Assembly (NCBI GenBank): GCA_944393405.1
Contig: CALYAC010000001.1
Coordinates: 1-64,000 of the forward strand
Reading direction: 5' to 3'
From: an uncultured Clostridia bacterium
GTDB taxonomy: Bacteria; Bacillota_A; Clostridia; TANB77; CAG-508
DNA: 64,000 nt
The notes under the pieces: generated by a model
Databases searched by the model: none
Seen by the model: only the letters and a program-made list of their open reading frames with translations
What the model was told of the DNA's origin: nothing
Program-made: the position numbers and the translations under genes
Shown here: positions 1-8,708 of the stretch, one piece after another
Position numbering within the stretch: position 1 is the first letter of the stretch
Layout of the letters: every line of letters begins with the position of its first letter

Positions 1-1
1 G

Positions 2-55
2 GGAGGCATTTGTATAATAGTTGGTATATTACTAATTGTTTTTTCAATTATTTAA
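2..55 (+). CDS. C-terminal end of a membrane protein (partial)
   Basis: The window opens inside a reading frame that ends at TAA 53-55. The 17 visible residues are almost all Gly, Ile, Leu, Val and Phe, as expected for the last transmembrane helix of an integral membrane protein. A terminator follows at 154-187. Nothing more can be said about the family. Confidence 0.4.
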   Translation, partial: GGICIIVGILLIVFSII

Positions 56-153
56 TGCTAATGACAAATTACAATTTTACAAAATATAAAAAACTTACTC
101 TAATACACAAATACTATTCAATAGATAGTACAAAACATCAAATTTTATATTGA

Positions 154-187
154 AGAGAGAATCATTAGAAATGATGGTTCTCTTTTT
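154..187 (+). terminator. Rho-independent terminator
   Basis: AGAGAATCATT pairs with AATGATGGTTCTCT (two-base bulge), followed by a T run. It closes the transcript of the partial gene at the left edge. Confidence 0.7.
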
Positions 188-289
188 GTATTATCTTTAT
201 AAAATATATAGTTAAATAGTAGAAATTTTTGTCATTTTATGATAATATACCAAAGTATCTACAAAAATTAGAATTGAAAGGTAATAGTT

Positions 290-991
290 ATGAAATTAGT
301 AGTAAAAAATCTAAAAAAGAACTTTGAAAAGAAAGAAGTATTAAAAGATATTAATTTTGAATTTGAAAAAGGTAAGATTTACGGATTACTTGGAAGAAAC
401 GGAGCAGGAAAAACAACATTTTTTAACTGCCTAAATGAAGATATAGAAATAGATGCAGGAGAATTTTTTATTGAAGATAATGGAAAACAAAGAAAAATGG
501 AAGCAGAGGACATTGGATATGTACTATCAACACCAAATGTGCCAGAATTTTTAACAGCAAGAGAGTTTTTAAAATTCTTTATTGATATAAATAAAAAAAG
601 AATAAAAAATGAAAAAACAATAGATGAATATTTTGACTTTATGAAAATAGAAAAAGAAGATAGAGATAGATTATTAAAAGATTATTCACATGGTATGAAA
701 AATAAAATGCAAATGCTTGTTAATATAATAGCAAGTCCAAATGTTTTATTATTAGATGAACCTTTAACATCTTTCGATGTTGTAGTTGCTGAGGAAATGA
801 AACAAATGTTAAGAGAGATAAAGAAAAATCATATTATAATTTTTTCAACACATATAATGGAACTAGCTCTTGACCTATGTGATGAAATCGTTATTTTAAA
901 TAAAGGTATATTAGAAGAAATAGACAAAAACAATTTAGATAATGAACATCTTAAAAATAAAATAATTGATGCACTAAAGGAGGAAAATTAA
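290..991 (+). CDS. ABC transporter ATP-binding protein
   Basis: Nucleotide-binding subunit of an ABC-2 type exporter. Visible motifs are Walker A GRNGAGKT (residues 35-42), a modified signature around YSHGM (132-136), Walker B LLLDEP (153-158) and the switch His near residue 188. At 233 residues it is a normal single NBD. The SD is AAAGG before ATG 290. The permease gene begins one base after this stop, so the two are one transcription unit and should form one transporter at the membrane. The substrate cannot be told from sequence; families of this kind include bacteriocin, lantibiotic-immunity and antibiotic exporters. Confidence 0.9.
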   Translation: MKLVVKNLKKNFEKKEVLKDINFEFEKGKIYGLLGRNGAGKTTFFNCLNEDIEIDAGEFFIEDNGKQRKMEAEDIGYVLSTPNVPEFLTAREFLKFFIDINKKRIKNEKTIDEYFDFMKIEKEDRDRLLKDYSHGMKNKMQMLVNIIASPNVLLLDEPLTSFDVVVAEEMKQMLREIKKNHIIIFSTHIMELALDLCDEIVILNKGILEEIDKNNLDNEHLKNKIIDALKEEN

Positions 992-992
992 A

Positions 993-2570
993 ATGTTAAA
1001 AACATTTATAACTTCCTTTAAATTACAAAATACATATAGAACAAATAGTGTTATATATTCTATAAAACAATTACCATTAATAAAAAGAATATTACCAAAT
1101 AGTTTATATAAAAGTAGAGGCTTAAAAATATTTGCTAGTATTATTAGTATTTTGTTGGAAATATTAAATATATTTATTGGAAAAATCTTATATATTTTAT
1201 TAATGATTTTTATGACATTAACTTGGTATCATACAAATCAATCAGATACATTTATCCATTTATTTGTATTCCTAACACTTGCTGGAGGAGTGTTAAATAC
1301 ATATATGTTAAATCCGACAAAAGATAAATATTATGCAATAATTCTAATGAATATAAATGCAAGAGAATATGGACTTTCTAATTACTATTATCAATTAGTA
1401 AAACTAGTAATCGGATTTTTACCATTTACAATACTTTTTGGAACAGTATCAGGTGTTCCTTTGTGGGTACAAATTTTATTACCATTTTTTGTAGTAGCAG
1501 TAAAACTAATTGCAATGAATTATATGATATGCAATTATAAAAAGACAAAAAAGATAGCAAATGAAAATTTACCAACAAAGTTTGTATGGAGTTTTATTGG
1601 TATATGTTTATTACTTGCTTATGGATTACCAGTGCTTGGAATAACAATTAATAGTACAATTTTCTTATGTATTTCTATAGTTACTATATTACTTGGAATA
1701 TACAGTTTAATAAAAATACATAGTTTTAAAGATTATAGAAAAATGTATAAACAAATCTTAACAGAATCTAATGTATATATGCAAGAAAAAGCAAATGGAA
1801 CACAAGCTATGAAAGATAATAGCTTAAAGCAAATAGAACTTGATAAAAATTACACAAGTAACAAATCAGGTTTTGCATATTTTCACGAGTTATTTGTAAA
1901 AAGACACAAGAAAATATTAACAGAAGCAGTAAAAAAACAATCAGTAGTTATATTAGTAATAATTACAGCAATGATTATTGGAATAAGTGTAAATGATACT
2001 TTTAAAAGTAAAACAAATGAAATATTACTTATATATTTACCATACTTTGTTTTTATCATGTATCTAATAAATAGAAGTTCATCAGTAACACAAGCTATGT
2101 TTATGAATTGCGATCATAGTATGTTAACATATAGAATATATAGAACACCAAAAGTTATTTTAGGTATATTTAAAGAAAGATTAAAAACATTAATTACTAT
2201 AAATTTATTACCAGCATTTCTTATAGGTGGAGGACTAACATTATTATTATATTTGTCTGGAGGAACAGATAATCCAATAAATTATGCAATACTATTTGTA
2301 TCAATTATAGCAATGAGTATATTCTTTTCAGTTCATTATTTGGTAATGTATTATTTATTGCAACCCTATAATGTAAGTACAGAAATGAAAAGTAGTACAT
2401 ATAAAGTGGTACAATTCTTAACTTACATCGTTAGCTATTATATGATCCAAATAAAGATGCCTATATTTGGATTTGGAATTGCAACAATAGTATTTTGTAT
2501 AGCATATAGTTTGATTTCACTATTTTTAGCATATAAATATGCACCTAAAACATTTAAGTTACGAATATAA
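993..2570 (+). CDS. ABC-2 type transporter permease
   Basis: A 525-residue integral membrane protein with about ten or more hydrophobic segments in two clusters separated by a charged stretch (about residues 245-310), consistent with a large exporter permease. It starts directly after the ATPase gene with an SD (GGAGG) inside that gene's end, so translation is probably coupled. No extracellular domain or peptidase domain is visible. The substrate is unknown. A terminator follows at 2673-2706. I assign it as the membrane partner of the preceding ATPase from position and hydrophobicity rather than from a recognised motif. Confidence 0.8.
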   Translation: MLKTFITSFKLQNTYRTNSVIYSIKQLPLIKRILPNSLYKSRGLKIFASIISILLEILNIFIGKILYILLMIFMTLTWYHTNQSDTFIHLFVFLTLAGGVLNTYMLNPTKDKYYAIILMNINAREYGLSNYYYQLVKLVIGFLPFTILFGTVSGVPLWVQILLPFFVVAVKLIAMNYMICNYKKTKKIANENLPTKFVWSFIGICLLLAYGLPVLGITINSTIFLCISIVTILLGIYSLIKIHSFKDYRKMYKQILTESNVYMQEKANGTQAMKDNSLKQIELDKNYTSNKSGFAYFHELFVKRHKKILTEAVKKQSVVILVIITAMIIGISVNDTFKSKTNEILLIYLPYFVFIMYLINRSSSVTQAMFMNCDHSMLTYRIYRTPKVILGIFKERLKTLITINLLPAFLIGGGLTLLLYLSGGTDNPINYAILFVSIIAMSIFFSVHYLVMYYLLQPYNVSTEMKSSTYKVVQFLTYIVSYYMIQIKMPIFGFGIATIVFCIAYSLISLFLAYKYAPKTFKLRI

Positions 2571-2672
2571 AGAATTTTATTTTGAGCAAGGTTTTTAATA
2601 AAAAAATTTAAATTTATTAAAAAAATCAAGTGAAACATACCAATTTTATAAATTTAGAAAAATGAGAGATTA

Positions 2673-2706
2673 AACAGGATAGCATTTGGGCTATCTTGTT
2701 TTTTTG
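2673..2706 (+). terminator. Rho-independent terminator
   Basis: AACAGGATAGC and GCTATCTTGTT form an 11-bp stem (one G-T pair) with a six-base loop and a long T run. It ends the ABC exporter operon. Confidence 0.85.
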
Positions 2707-2804
2707 ACTAAACCATGATATAATTTTCCACATATTGAGATGAAGATTTTAGAAGAAATAATTTATTAAATATAATAGTATTTGACAGTAAAGGTGAAAT
2801 TTAA

Positions 2805-3368
2805 ATGACAAGAAAAATAAACTTAGAAGATTCATACTTTCATGGGTTAGCTGGAGGTATTCCTTTTTGGGATGAAGATAGAGTTATAGCAATAGGATTA
2901 GAACAGTTGAGAAGTATAACGAAATATAAAGGAATCTATTCAAGAAAAATATTAAGAGAAAAATTTGGGATTGAATACAATGATAAAGAACCAAAATATA
3001 ATGGAGATGACTATATTTCGCTTTGCTTAAAAAATTTTGACGATCAAGAACTTTATCAAGATGGTTTAGTTTTAGACAGTGCTTTCTTTAGATATGTAAG
3101 ATATAAAATAGGAATTGCATTAAAACCTGATATATTAAACAAATACCATTTTAGAGAAGGTGAATATAAAAAACTACCTGGAGAAAGACAGGTATTAAAT
3201 GGAATTAGAATTAGTGATTTTCAAGCAGTAGTAGTGGGAGTTGAGCAAAGAGCAAAAACTATTCCAAATCTTTATAAAATACTTGAAGGGTATAATATAC
3301 CAATTACTGATACTGAAGGAAATATAATAAACAATATTGAACAGAAAAAAGATGATAGAAGTAGATAA
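2805..3368 (+). CDS. Uncharacterised 187-residue protein
   Basis: I do not recognise this family. The protein is soluble (no membrane segment or signal peptide), with an N-terminal YFHG motif (residues 12-15), a central DYISLCL segment and a C-terminal block ending in SDFQAVVVG, after which the tail is polar. The order HG, then a YISL strand, then a Glu/Gln-containing strand faintly recalls ADP-ribosyltransferase folds of the DarT/PARP type, but this is only a reading of patterns. It lies 28 bases upstream of uvrB on the same strand and could be cotranscribed with it. The start ATG 2805 has only a weak SD (AAAGGTG). Confidence 0.6.
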   Translation: MTRKINLEDSYFHGLAGGIPFWDEDRVIAIGLEQLRSITKYKGIYSRKILREKFGIEYNDKEPKYNGDDYISLCLKNFDDQELYQDGLVLDSAFFRYVRYKIGIALKPDILNKYHFREGEYKKLPGERQVLNGIRISDFQAVVVGVEQRAKTIPNLYKILEGYNIPITDTEGNIINNIEQKKDDRSR

Positions 3369-3396
3369 AATTAATTATTTGATATAAGGAGTAAAT

Positions 3397-5353
3397 ATGT
3401 TTAAATTACATTCAGAATATAAGCCAACTGGTGATCAACCACAGGCAATAGAATATTTATCAAATGGAATAAAACAGGGAAAGAAATTTCAGACGCTTCT
3501 AGGTGTTACAGGTTCTGGAAAGACCTTTACAATGGCAAACATAATTGAGAAAGTTCAAAAGCCAACATTGGTCTTAGCACACAACAAAACATTAGCTGGA
3601 CAACTCTATTCAGAGTTTAAAGAATTTTTCCCAGAGAACAACGTAGAATATTTTGTTAGTTATTATGATTACTATCAACCAGAAGCATATATTGCCTCAT
3701 CTGATACATATATAGAAAAAGATGCTTCAATAAATGATGAAATAGATAAATTACGTCATTCTGCAACAGCAGCTTTATTTGAAACTAGAGATGTTATAAT
3801 TGTTGCATCTGTATCATGTATATATGGATTAGGTGATCCTATTGATTACGAACATATGATTGTTTCACTAAGACCTGGTATGCAAAAAGAAAGAAACGAA
3901 ATAATGAAAAAGTTAGTTACAATGCAATATAGTAGAAATGAACTTGATTTTAAAAGAGGTACTTTTAGAGCTAAAGGAGATATATTAGAAATATATCCAT
4001 CAGATGAAAGTGAAAGTGCTATAAGAGTGGAATTTTGGGGAGATGAGATAGAAAAAATATCTGAAATAAATCCCTTAACAGGTAAAGTAATTGCTATTAG
4101 AAATCATGTTATGATATTTCCTAATTCACATTATGTAACAACTGCTGATAAGATGGAAAGAGCTATCCGGAACTATTGAAGAAGAACTAAAAGAAAGAGT
4201 TAAGTATTTTAAGGATAATGGAAAATTAATTGAAGCCCAAAGAATAGAAGAAAGAACAAATTTTGATATAGAGATGATGAAAGAAACAGGATTTTGTCAA
4301 GGAATAGAAAACTATTCAAGACATATTAGTGGAAGAGAACCTGGTAGCGCACCATTTACTTTATTTGACTATTTTCCAAAAGACTTTTTACTATTAATAG
4401 ATGAATCACATGCAACAATTCCACAAGTAAGAGCTATGTATAATGGTGATAGAGCAAGAAAGGAATCTTTAGTTAAATATGGGTTCAGACTACCATCAGC
4501 ATTTGATAATAGACCACTTAAATTCAATGAATTTGAAGATAGGATAAATCAAGTTGTATTTGTAAGTGCCACACCTGCTGATTATGAAAAAGAACATTCT
4601 AAAGATAATGTAGTAGAGCAAATAATTCGTCCAACAGGTCTTTTAGATCCTAAGATAGAGGTAAAACCAGTTGAGAATCAAATTGATGATTTAATTGAAC
4701 AAATAAGAGAGAGAACAGAAAAAAATGAAAGAGTGTTAGTAACTACATTGACTAAGAAAATGGCAGAAGATTTAACGGCATATTTAGCAGGAATAGATAT
4801 TAAAGTAAGATATATGCACTCAGATATTAAAGCTTTAGAAAGAATGGAAATTATTCGTTCTTTAAGACTTGGCGAATTTGATGTATTAGTAGGTATCAAC
4901 CTTTTAAGAGAAGGACTAGATATACCGGAAGTATCATTAGTGGCAATACTTGATGCAGATAAAGAAGGATTTCTTCGTTCAGAGCGTTCACTAATACAAA
5001 CAATTGGACGTGCTGCAAGAAATACGGATGGAAAAGTTATAATGTATGCAGATGAATTAACTGAAAGTATGGAAAAAGCAATATCTGAGACAAACAGAAG
5101 AAGAAAAATCCAAATGGAATATAATGAAAAACATGGTATAACACCAAAGACAATACAAAAGTCTGTAAGAGATTCTATTAAAGCAAGTATTATTGAAGAA
5201 GCAGAAACTAAATATAATATTAGTAAAGATGAAACAATAGAAGATGTAATAAGTAAATTAACAGATGAGATGCTTAAATATGCTGCAGAAATGGAATTTG
5301 AAAAAGCAGCAGAATTAAGAGATAAAATAAAAGAACTAGAAAGTAGTTTATAA
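3397..5353 (+). CDS. uvrB: Excinuclease ABC subunit UvrB, interrupted by a one-base frameshift
   Basis: DNA helicase-like subunit of UvrABC nucleotide excision repair. The N-terminal part (3397-4179) has Walker A GVTGSGKT (residues 36-43), the beta-hairpin region with [10 protein letters not shown], and UvrB interaction domain sequence; the remainder (readable from before 4200 to 5353) has [15 protein letters not shown], the helicase C-terminal motifs ([22 protein letters not shown]) and the C-terminal UVR motif that contacts UvrC. The first frame stops at 4177. Removing one C of the CC at 4167-4168 restores a continuous 651-residue UvrB reading RAIGTIEEEL across the junction, matching the family. 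So this is one gene with a +1 base: a true mutation or a sequencing/assembly error. Downstream codons are otherwise intact, which favours error or a very recent event. Confidence 0.93.
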
Positions 5354-5409
5354 TATACAAAAGATAATGAAAGTGAGGAATTTAAATAAAAAGGAGAAAG
5401 TAAAAAATA

Positions 5410-7371
5410 ATGAATGAATATAGTAAAGAAGAATTAAAATATTTAAATATCTTATCTGAAAAATTTCCTAGCATACAAAGTGTTTGTACTGAAATAATAA
5501 ATTTAGAGGCAATACTTAATTTGCCAAAGGGAACAGAACATTTTTTAAGTGATTTACATGGTGAATATGAATCTTTTTTACATATTCTAAAAAATGCATC
5601 TGGAGCAATTAGAAGCAAAATTGATGAAATATTTAAAAACACAATGACACAAGACGAAAGAAGAAAACTTGCAACACTAATTTATTATCCTAAAGAAAAG
5701 CTAGAGCTTATAAAAAAAGAAACAAATAATATTAATGAATATTATAGAATTACTTTATATAGATTGATAAATGTATGTAAAGTTGTAGGTTCTAAATATA
5801 GTAGATCAAAAGTAAGAAAGGCTATCCCTAAGGAATATCAATATATTATAGATGAACTATTACATTCAAATCAAAACAGTTATGATAAAGACATATACTA
5901 TGATAAAATAATTGATAGTATTATTGCTTTGGGACGTGCTGATGCATTTATAATAGCTATTTCTAATTTAATACAACAATTAGCAGTTGATCACTTACAT
6001 ATAATAGGAGATATATATGATAGAGGACCTGGCCCACATATAATTATTGATGAACTTATGAAATATCATTCTATAGATATAGAGTGGGGAAATCATGATA
6101 TTATATGGATGGGAGCAGCAGCAGGAAGCGAAGCTTGTATTTTTAACGTAATAAGGATTTGTGCAAGATATAATAATTTGGATATATTAGAAGAAGGATA
6201 TGGTATTAATATAAGAACAATTACTGAGTTTGCAATGGAAGAATATAGTGCAAGAGAGTCTAATATATTTAAGCCTAAAAATGTAGATGAGAAAGATTCA
6301 AAATTTGATCAAGCTGTTATGGCCAAAACGCAACAAGCGGCAGCAATTATTCAATTTAAGCTTGAAGGACAAATTATAAAAAGACATCCAGAATATTATA
6401 TGGATGATAGACTTTTATTAGACAAGATTAATTATAAAAGAGGAAAAGTTACTATTGATGGAAAAGATTATGATTTACTTGAAAATTATTTTCCAACAAT
6501 TGATCCTGATGATCCATATAAATTAAGTGAGAAAGAAGCGGAAATTGTAAAAAAATTAGTAAAATCATTTAAGAATAGTGAAAAACTACAAAGACATATT
6601 CAATTTTTATATTCAAAAGGAAATGCATATAAAATATATAATGATAATTTGCTAATACATGGCTGTGTACCTATGAGCATTTTTGGAGAATTTATTTCAG
6701 TGAATGTAAATGGTAGAGAACTAAAAGGTAGAGCATATTTAGATTATGTTGAAAAAAAGGCAAGAGAAGGATATTTTGAACCAGAAGGATCGGAAAAAAG
6801 AGAAAATGGAAAAGATTTTTTATGGTATCTATGGTGTGGGAAGAATTCACCTATATTTTGTAAAGATAAGATGAAAACTTTTGAAAGATATTATTTAGCA
6901 GAAAAAGAAACATGGGAAGAAATAAAAAATCCATTTTATAATTTTGAAAATGATGAAAGTATTTCAGAAAAAGTATTAAGAGAATTTGACATAGATCCAA
7001 ATAAAGGACATATAATATGTGGACATATACCTGTTAAATTTAAAACAGGGGAAAGTCCAATAAAAGCTAATGGAAAATTATTTATAATAGATGGAGGATT
7101 ATCTAAAGCATATCAAAAGACTACTGGTATTGCAGGATATACTTTAAGATATAGTTCTTATGGATTAACATTAGTTGCTCATGAACCGTTTACTTCAAGA
7201 GAAAATGCAATTATAAATGAAACAGATTTACATTCTGAAAAACAATTAGTTGAAAAAGTTGAAAGAAAAAGAATTAAAGATACTGATAAAGGTAAAGAAT
7301 TAATGGCACAAATTACAGATTTAGAAAGACTATTAGAAGCATATAAAAGTGGTATTATTAGTGAAAAATAA
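5410..7371 (+). CDS. fbp: Fructose-1,6-bisphosphatase, class III
   Basis: Gluconeogenic enzyme converting fructose 1,6-bisphosphate to fructose 6-phosphate in the cytosol. The 653-residue length is that of the Firmicutes class III Fbp family, which is related to metallophosphoesterases: FLSDLHGEYESF near residue 43, HIIGDIYDRGPGP in the middle and EWGNHDIIWMGAAAG supply the Asp/His/Asn metal ligands, and a late CGHIPVK motif with IDGGLSKAYQ completes the site. The start ATG 5410 follows AAGGAGA. It is downstream of uvrB on the same strand and converges with the small gene at 7494-7742 at a shared terminator. Confidence 0.95.
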   Translation: MNEYSKEELKYLNILSEKFPSIQSVCTEIINLEAILNLPKGTEHFLSDLHGEYESFLHILKNASGAIRSKIDEIFKNTMTQDERRKLATLIYYPKEKLELIKKETNNINEYYRITLYRLINVCKVVGSKYSRSKVRKAIPKEYQYIIDELLHSNQNSYDKDIYYDKIIDSIIALGRADAFIIAISNLIQQLAVDHLHIIGDIYDRGPGPHIIIDELMKYHSIDIEWGNHDIIWMGAAAGSEACIFNVIRICARYNNLDILEEGYGINIRTITEFAMEEYSARESNIFKPKNVDEKDSKFDQAVMAKTQQAAAIIQFKLEGQIIKRHPEYYMDDRLLLDKINYKRGKVTIDGKDYDLLENYFPTIDPDDPYKLSEKEAEIVKKLVKSFKNSEKLQRHIQFLYSKGNAYKIYNDNLLIHGCVPMSIFGEFISVNVNGRELKGRAYLDYVEKKAREGYFEPEGSEKRENGKDFLWYLWCGKNSPIFCKDKMKTFERYYLAEKETWEEIKNPFYNFENDESISEKVLREFDIDPNKGHIICGHIPVKFKTGESPIKANGKLFIIDGGLSKAYQKTTGIAGYTLRYSSYGLTLVAHEPFTSRENAIINETDLHSEKQLVEKVERKRIKDTDKGKELMAQITDLERLLEAYKSGIISEK

Positions 7372-7414
7372 TATAGTTATAAATAAAATATATTATATAA
7401 ATGTATATAGATAT

Positions 7415-7453
7415 AATAAAAAACTCCTCACCTGAATGCAAGTGAGGAGTTTA
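7415..7453. terminator. Bidirectional terminator between fbp and the 7494-7742 gene
   Basis: ACTCCTCAC and GTGAGGAGT give a perfect 9-bp stem, extended by AAA/TTT. The T run is longer in the minus-strand reading (six or more T), so it mainly serves the minus-strand small gene, but it can also stop fbp transcripts. Confidence 0.85.
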
Positions 7454-7773
7454 AGCATCACATCCTTTCTAAGCTTGTTGGTTTACCACGGGGCTACTTC
7501 TTTAGTAACGCCCTGGTTGTTGCGTCGAGCATGAGCTCAGCGCTGCGACCTTGAGGAAGGTCCCACGAAACGGTGCATTTGAATTCACCGTGCCTATGGG
7601 TAGGTGATTCAACAACCACCGTAAATCCCTTCTTCTTGAGCCTGGAAATTTGAGCTTTCCAGAGCTTGAGAGGGGCAGAAACCCTTCCTGCGTCTGCGTA
7701 GACCTCGATTCGGTCCATCAGAGTTGTCTTACTGACTGTCATGGTTCCTCCTAACTTTGGGGGTTGATGCTTA
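7452..7773. repeat. 9-bp inverted repeat flanking the 7494-7742 gene
   Basis: TAAGCATCA at 7452-7460 and TGATGCTTA at 7765-7773 are perfect reverse complements placed just outside the gene. In the minus-strand transcript they lie in the leader and in the trailer before the terminator. The second paralogous island has the same pair at 8271-8279 and 8624-8632 with one change that stays pairable as G-U in RNA. Confidence 0.6.
7494..7742 (-). CDS. Small uncharacterised protein (82 aa), paralogue of 8322-8594
   Basis: Small soluble protein with no recognised family. It shares about half its residues with the product of 8322-8594: common blocks are MDRIEVYA near the start, SAPLKLWK, GEF.C..SW and a C-terminal ML.AT. 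Predicted alternating strands and helices suggest a small alpha/beta domain. The coding sequence has much higher GC and different codon use (many CGN, CTG, GTC) from the surrounding housekeeping genes, a sign of transfer. It has its own sigma-A promoter (7820-7848), a structured leader (7773-7811), SD AGGAGG and terminator, so it is a self-contained monocistronic unit. Confidence 0.65.
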   Translation of the reverse strand: MTVSKTTLMDRIEVYADAGRVSAPLKLWKAQISRLKKKGFTVVVESPTHRHGEFKCTVSWDLPQGRSAELMLDATTRALLKK

Positions 7774-7811
7774 GATGTTCGACCATGAATCCATAGTCTA
7801 TATGAACATCT
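7773..7811 (-). promoter_or_regulatory. Structured 5' leader hairpin of the 7494-7742 gene
   Basis: In the minus-strand RNA, AGATGTTC pairs with GAACATCT (8 bp), a five-base AUAUA bulge follows, and an inner 8-bp stem spans GAC.ATG to CATGGTC. The second copy at 8632-8670 keeps this fold with compensating base changes. Confidence 0.6.
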
Positions 7812-7819
7812 GTAAAGGT

Positions 7820-7848
7820 ATTATATCACAAAAATAGAATTATGTAAA
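7820..7848 (-). promoter_or_regulatory. Sigma-A promoter of the 7494-7742 gene
   Basis: Minus-strand TTTACA (-35), 17-bp spacer, TATAAT (-10). The predicted transcript has a leader of about 70 bases carrying the 7773-7811 hairpin. Confidence 0.75.
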
Positions 7849-7873
7849 ATATCACAAAATTTTTTACATAATT
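7838..7873. promoter_or_regulatory. Inverted repeat over the -35 region (operator candidate)
   Basis: AATTATGTAAAA at 7838-7849 and TTTTACATAATT at 7862-7873 are 12-bp perfect inverted arms with a 12-bp centre. The proximal arm contains the -35 of the minus-strand promoter, a position typical for repressor binding. A related pair lies at 8701-8733. Confidence 0.45.
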
Positions 7874-7919
7874 ATAATATGGTTATTTTAATTTATTAAA
7901 TAATTTATATAAATAAAGA

Positions 7920-7948
7920 TTGAAAAATTGGAAAAAATATAGTAAAAT
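7920..7948 (+). promoter_or_regulatory. Sigma-A promoter of the 7981-8145 gene
   Basis: TTGAAA, 17-bp spacer, TAAAAT, about 30 bases before the SD GGAGGAG. Confidence 0.7.
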
Positions 7949-7980
7949 ATATAAAGATGTTTATTGAGGAGGAGATTTTA

Positions 7981-8145
7981 ATGGGAATACTTGATATGAC
8001 AGATAATTATATAAATAATATTAAACCAAATGAATTTGAGGCACAAAATGTTGATCAATATATAAATGGTGTTAAACAACATATGCAACCTATTGTTACA
8101 TTTACAAATGATGGAGAAGATGTAATTTATAGAGAACAATTATAA
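7981..8145 (+). CDS. Small uncharacterised acidic protein (54 aa)
   Basis: A short soluble protein with no recognised domain. I place the start at ATG 7981, seven bases after GAGGAGGAG, rather than at the in-frame ATG 7957 that lies upstream of that SD. Codon use is AT-rich like the host chromosome, in contrast with its neighbours on both sides. It has its own promoter (7920-7948) and terminator (8179-8213) and so is probably a real single-gene unit. Confidence 0.6.
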   Translation: MGILDMTDNYINNIKPNEFEAQNVDQYINGVKQHMQPIVTFTNDGEDVIYREQL

Positions 8146-8178
8146 TTTTATATATTTAGCATATAACATGAATTTTTT

Positions 8179-8213
8179 AAGAAGTTTAATTTTTTAATTA
8201 AGCTTCTTTTTTA
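8179..8213 (+). terminator. Rho-independent terminator
   Basis: AAGAAGTTTAATT pairs with AATTAAGCTTCTT, followed by a T run, after the 54-residue gene. Confidence 0.8.
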
Positions 8214-8230
8214 TATTTTTAAAAAGTTAT

Positions 8231-8270
8231 AAAAAAGAAAATCCCCCTAACTGAAAAACAGTCAGGGGTT
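8231..8270 (-). terminator. Rho-independent terminator of the 8322-8594 gene
   Basis: In the minus-strand RNA CCCCUGACUG pairs with CAGUUAGGGG, the single imperfect position being a G-U pair that exists only in this orientation, followed by a U-rich tract. Confidence 0.8.
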
Positions 8271-8321
8271 TAAGCATCACTCCTCTCATAAAGGAACGCT
8301 ATAAAGCGCATAGGTTATTAG

Positions 8322-8594
8322 TTACTCGTTACTTTTGAGGCTACTTTGCAAGTTGCGTGTAAGGCCACTGATAGTTGCAGAAAGCATGTATCTTGCTTCT
8401 CCGCCTTTAGGGTTCTTCCACGAAATATTGCAGTAGAATTCACCTTTTCTTTCAGTAGGTGATACAACGCTTACATCGAAGCCGTCCTTCTTGAGACTGG
8501 AAATCTGAGACTTCCAGAGCTTCAAAGGAGCTGAGATTTCGCCAGAATTGGCATAAACCTCAATCCGATCCATAATAGTTACCTTGCCAACCAT
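8322..8594 (-). CDS. Small uncharacterised protein (90 aa), paralogue of 7494-7742
   Basis: Homologous over its length to the 82-residue protein encoded at 7494-7742 (MDRIEVYA, SAPLKLWK.QIS.LKK.GF, GEF.C..SW, ML.AT), with a slightly longer Ser/Lys/Glu tail. Function is unknown; no membrane segment or signal peptide is present. GC content and codon use are above those of the host genes. The unit is organised exactly like its paralogue: TTTACA/TATAAT promoter, hairpin leader, SD GGAGG, gene, conserved GTGATGCTTAAAC trailer and terminator. Both copies read on the minus strand and are separated by the unrelated 54-residue gene, so this is not a simple tandem array. Confidence 0.65.
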   Translation of the reverse strand: MVGKVTIMDRIEVYANSGEISAPLKLWKSQISSLKKDGFDVSVVSPTERKGEFYCNISWKNPKGGEARYMLSATISGLTRNLQSSLKSNE

Positions 8595-8631
8595 ATGACT
8601 ACCTCCTTTTATTAGATGGTTGATGATGCCT

Positions 8632-8670
8632 AGATGTCAGGCTATGAATCCATAACCTATATGAACATCT
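8632..8670 (-). promoter_or_regulatory. Structured 5' leader hairpin of the 8322-8594 gene
   Basis: Same fold as 7773-7811: outer stem AGATGTT with GACATCT, a conserved AUAUA bulge, and an inner stem in which A-U of copy 1 is G-C here and a G-U pair becomes A-U. Confidence 0.6.
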
Positions 8671-8679
8671 GTAGAAAAC

Positions 8680-8708
8680 ATTATATCATAAAGATAAGAT
8701 TATGTAAA
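8680..8708 (-). promoter_or_regulatory. Sigma-A promoter of the 8322-8594 gene
   Basis: Minus-strand TTTACA, 17-bp spacer, TATAAT; nearly identical to the promoter of the paralogous island. Confidence 0.75.

Noticed and set aside
7773..7811. LexA/DinR box near GAACATCT...AGATGTTC
   Set aside because: The arms are 23 bases apart and do not fit GAAC-N4-GTTC; the covarying inner stem points to RNA structure instead.
7415..8700. Integron-type cassettes with attC sites
   Set aside because: No integrase, no R'/R'' core sites, and each unit has its own promoter, unlike integron cassettes.
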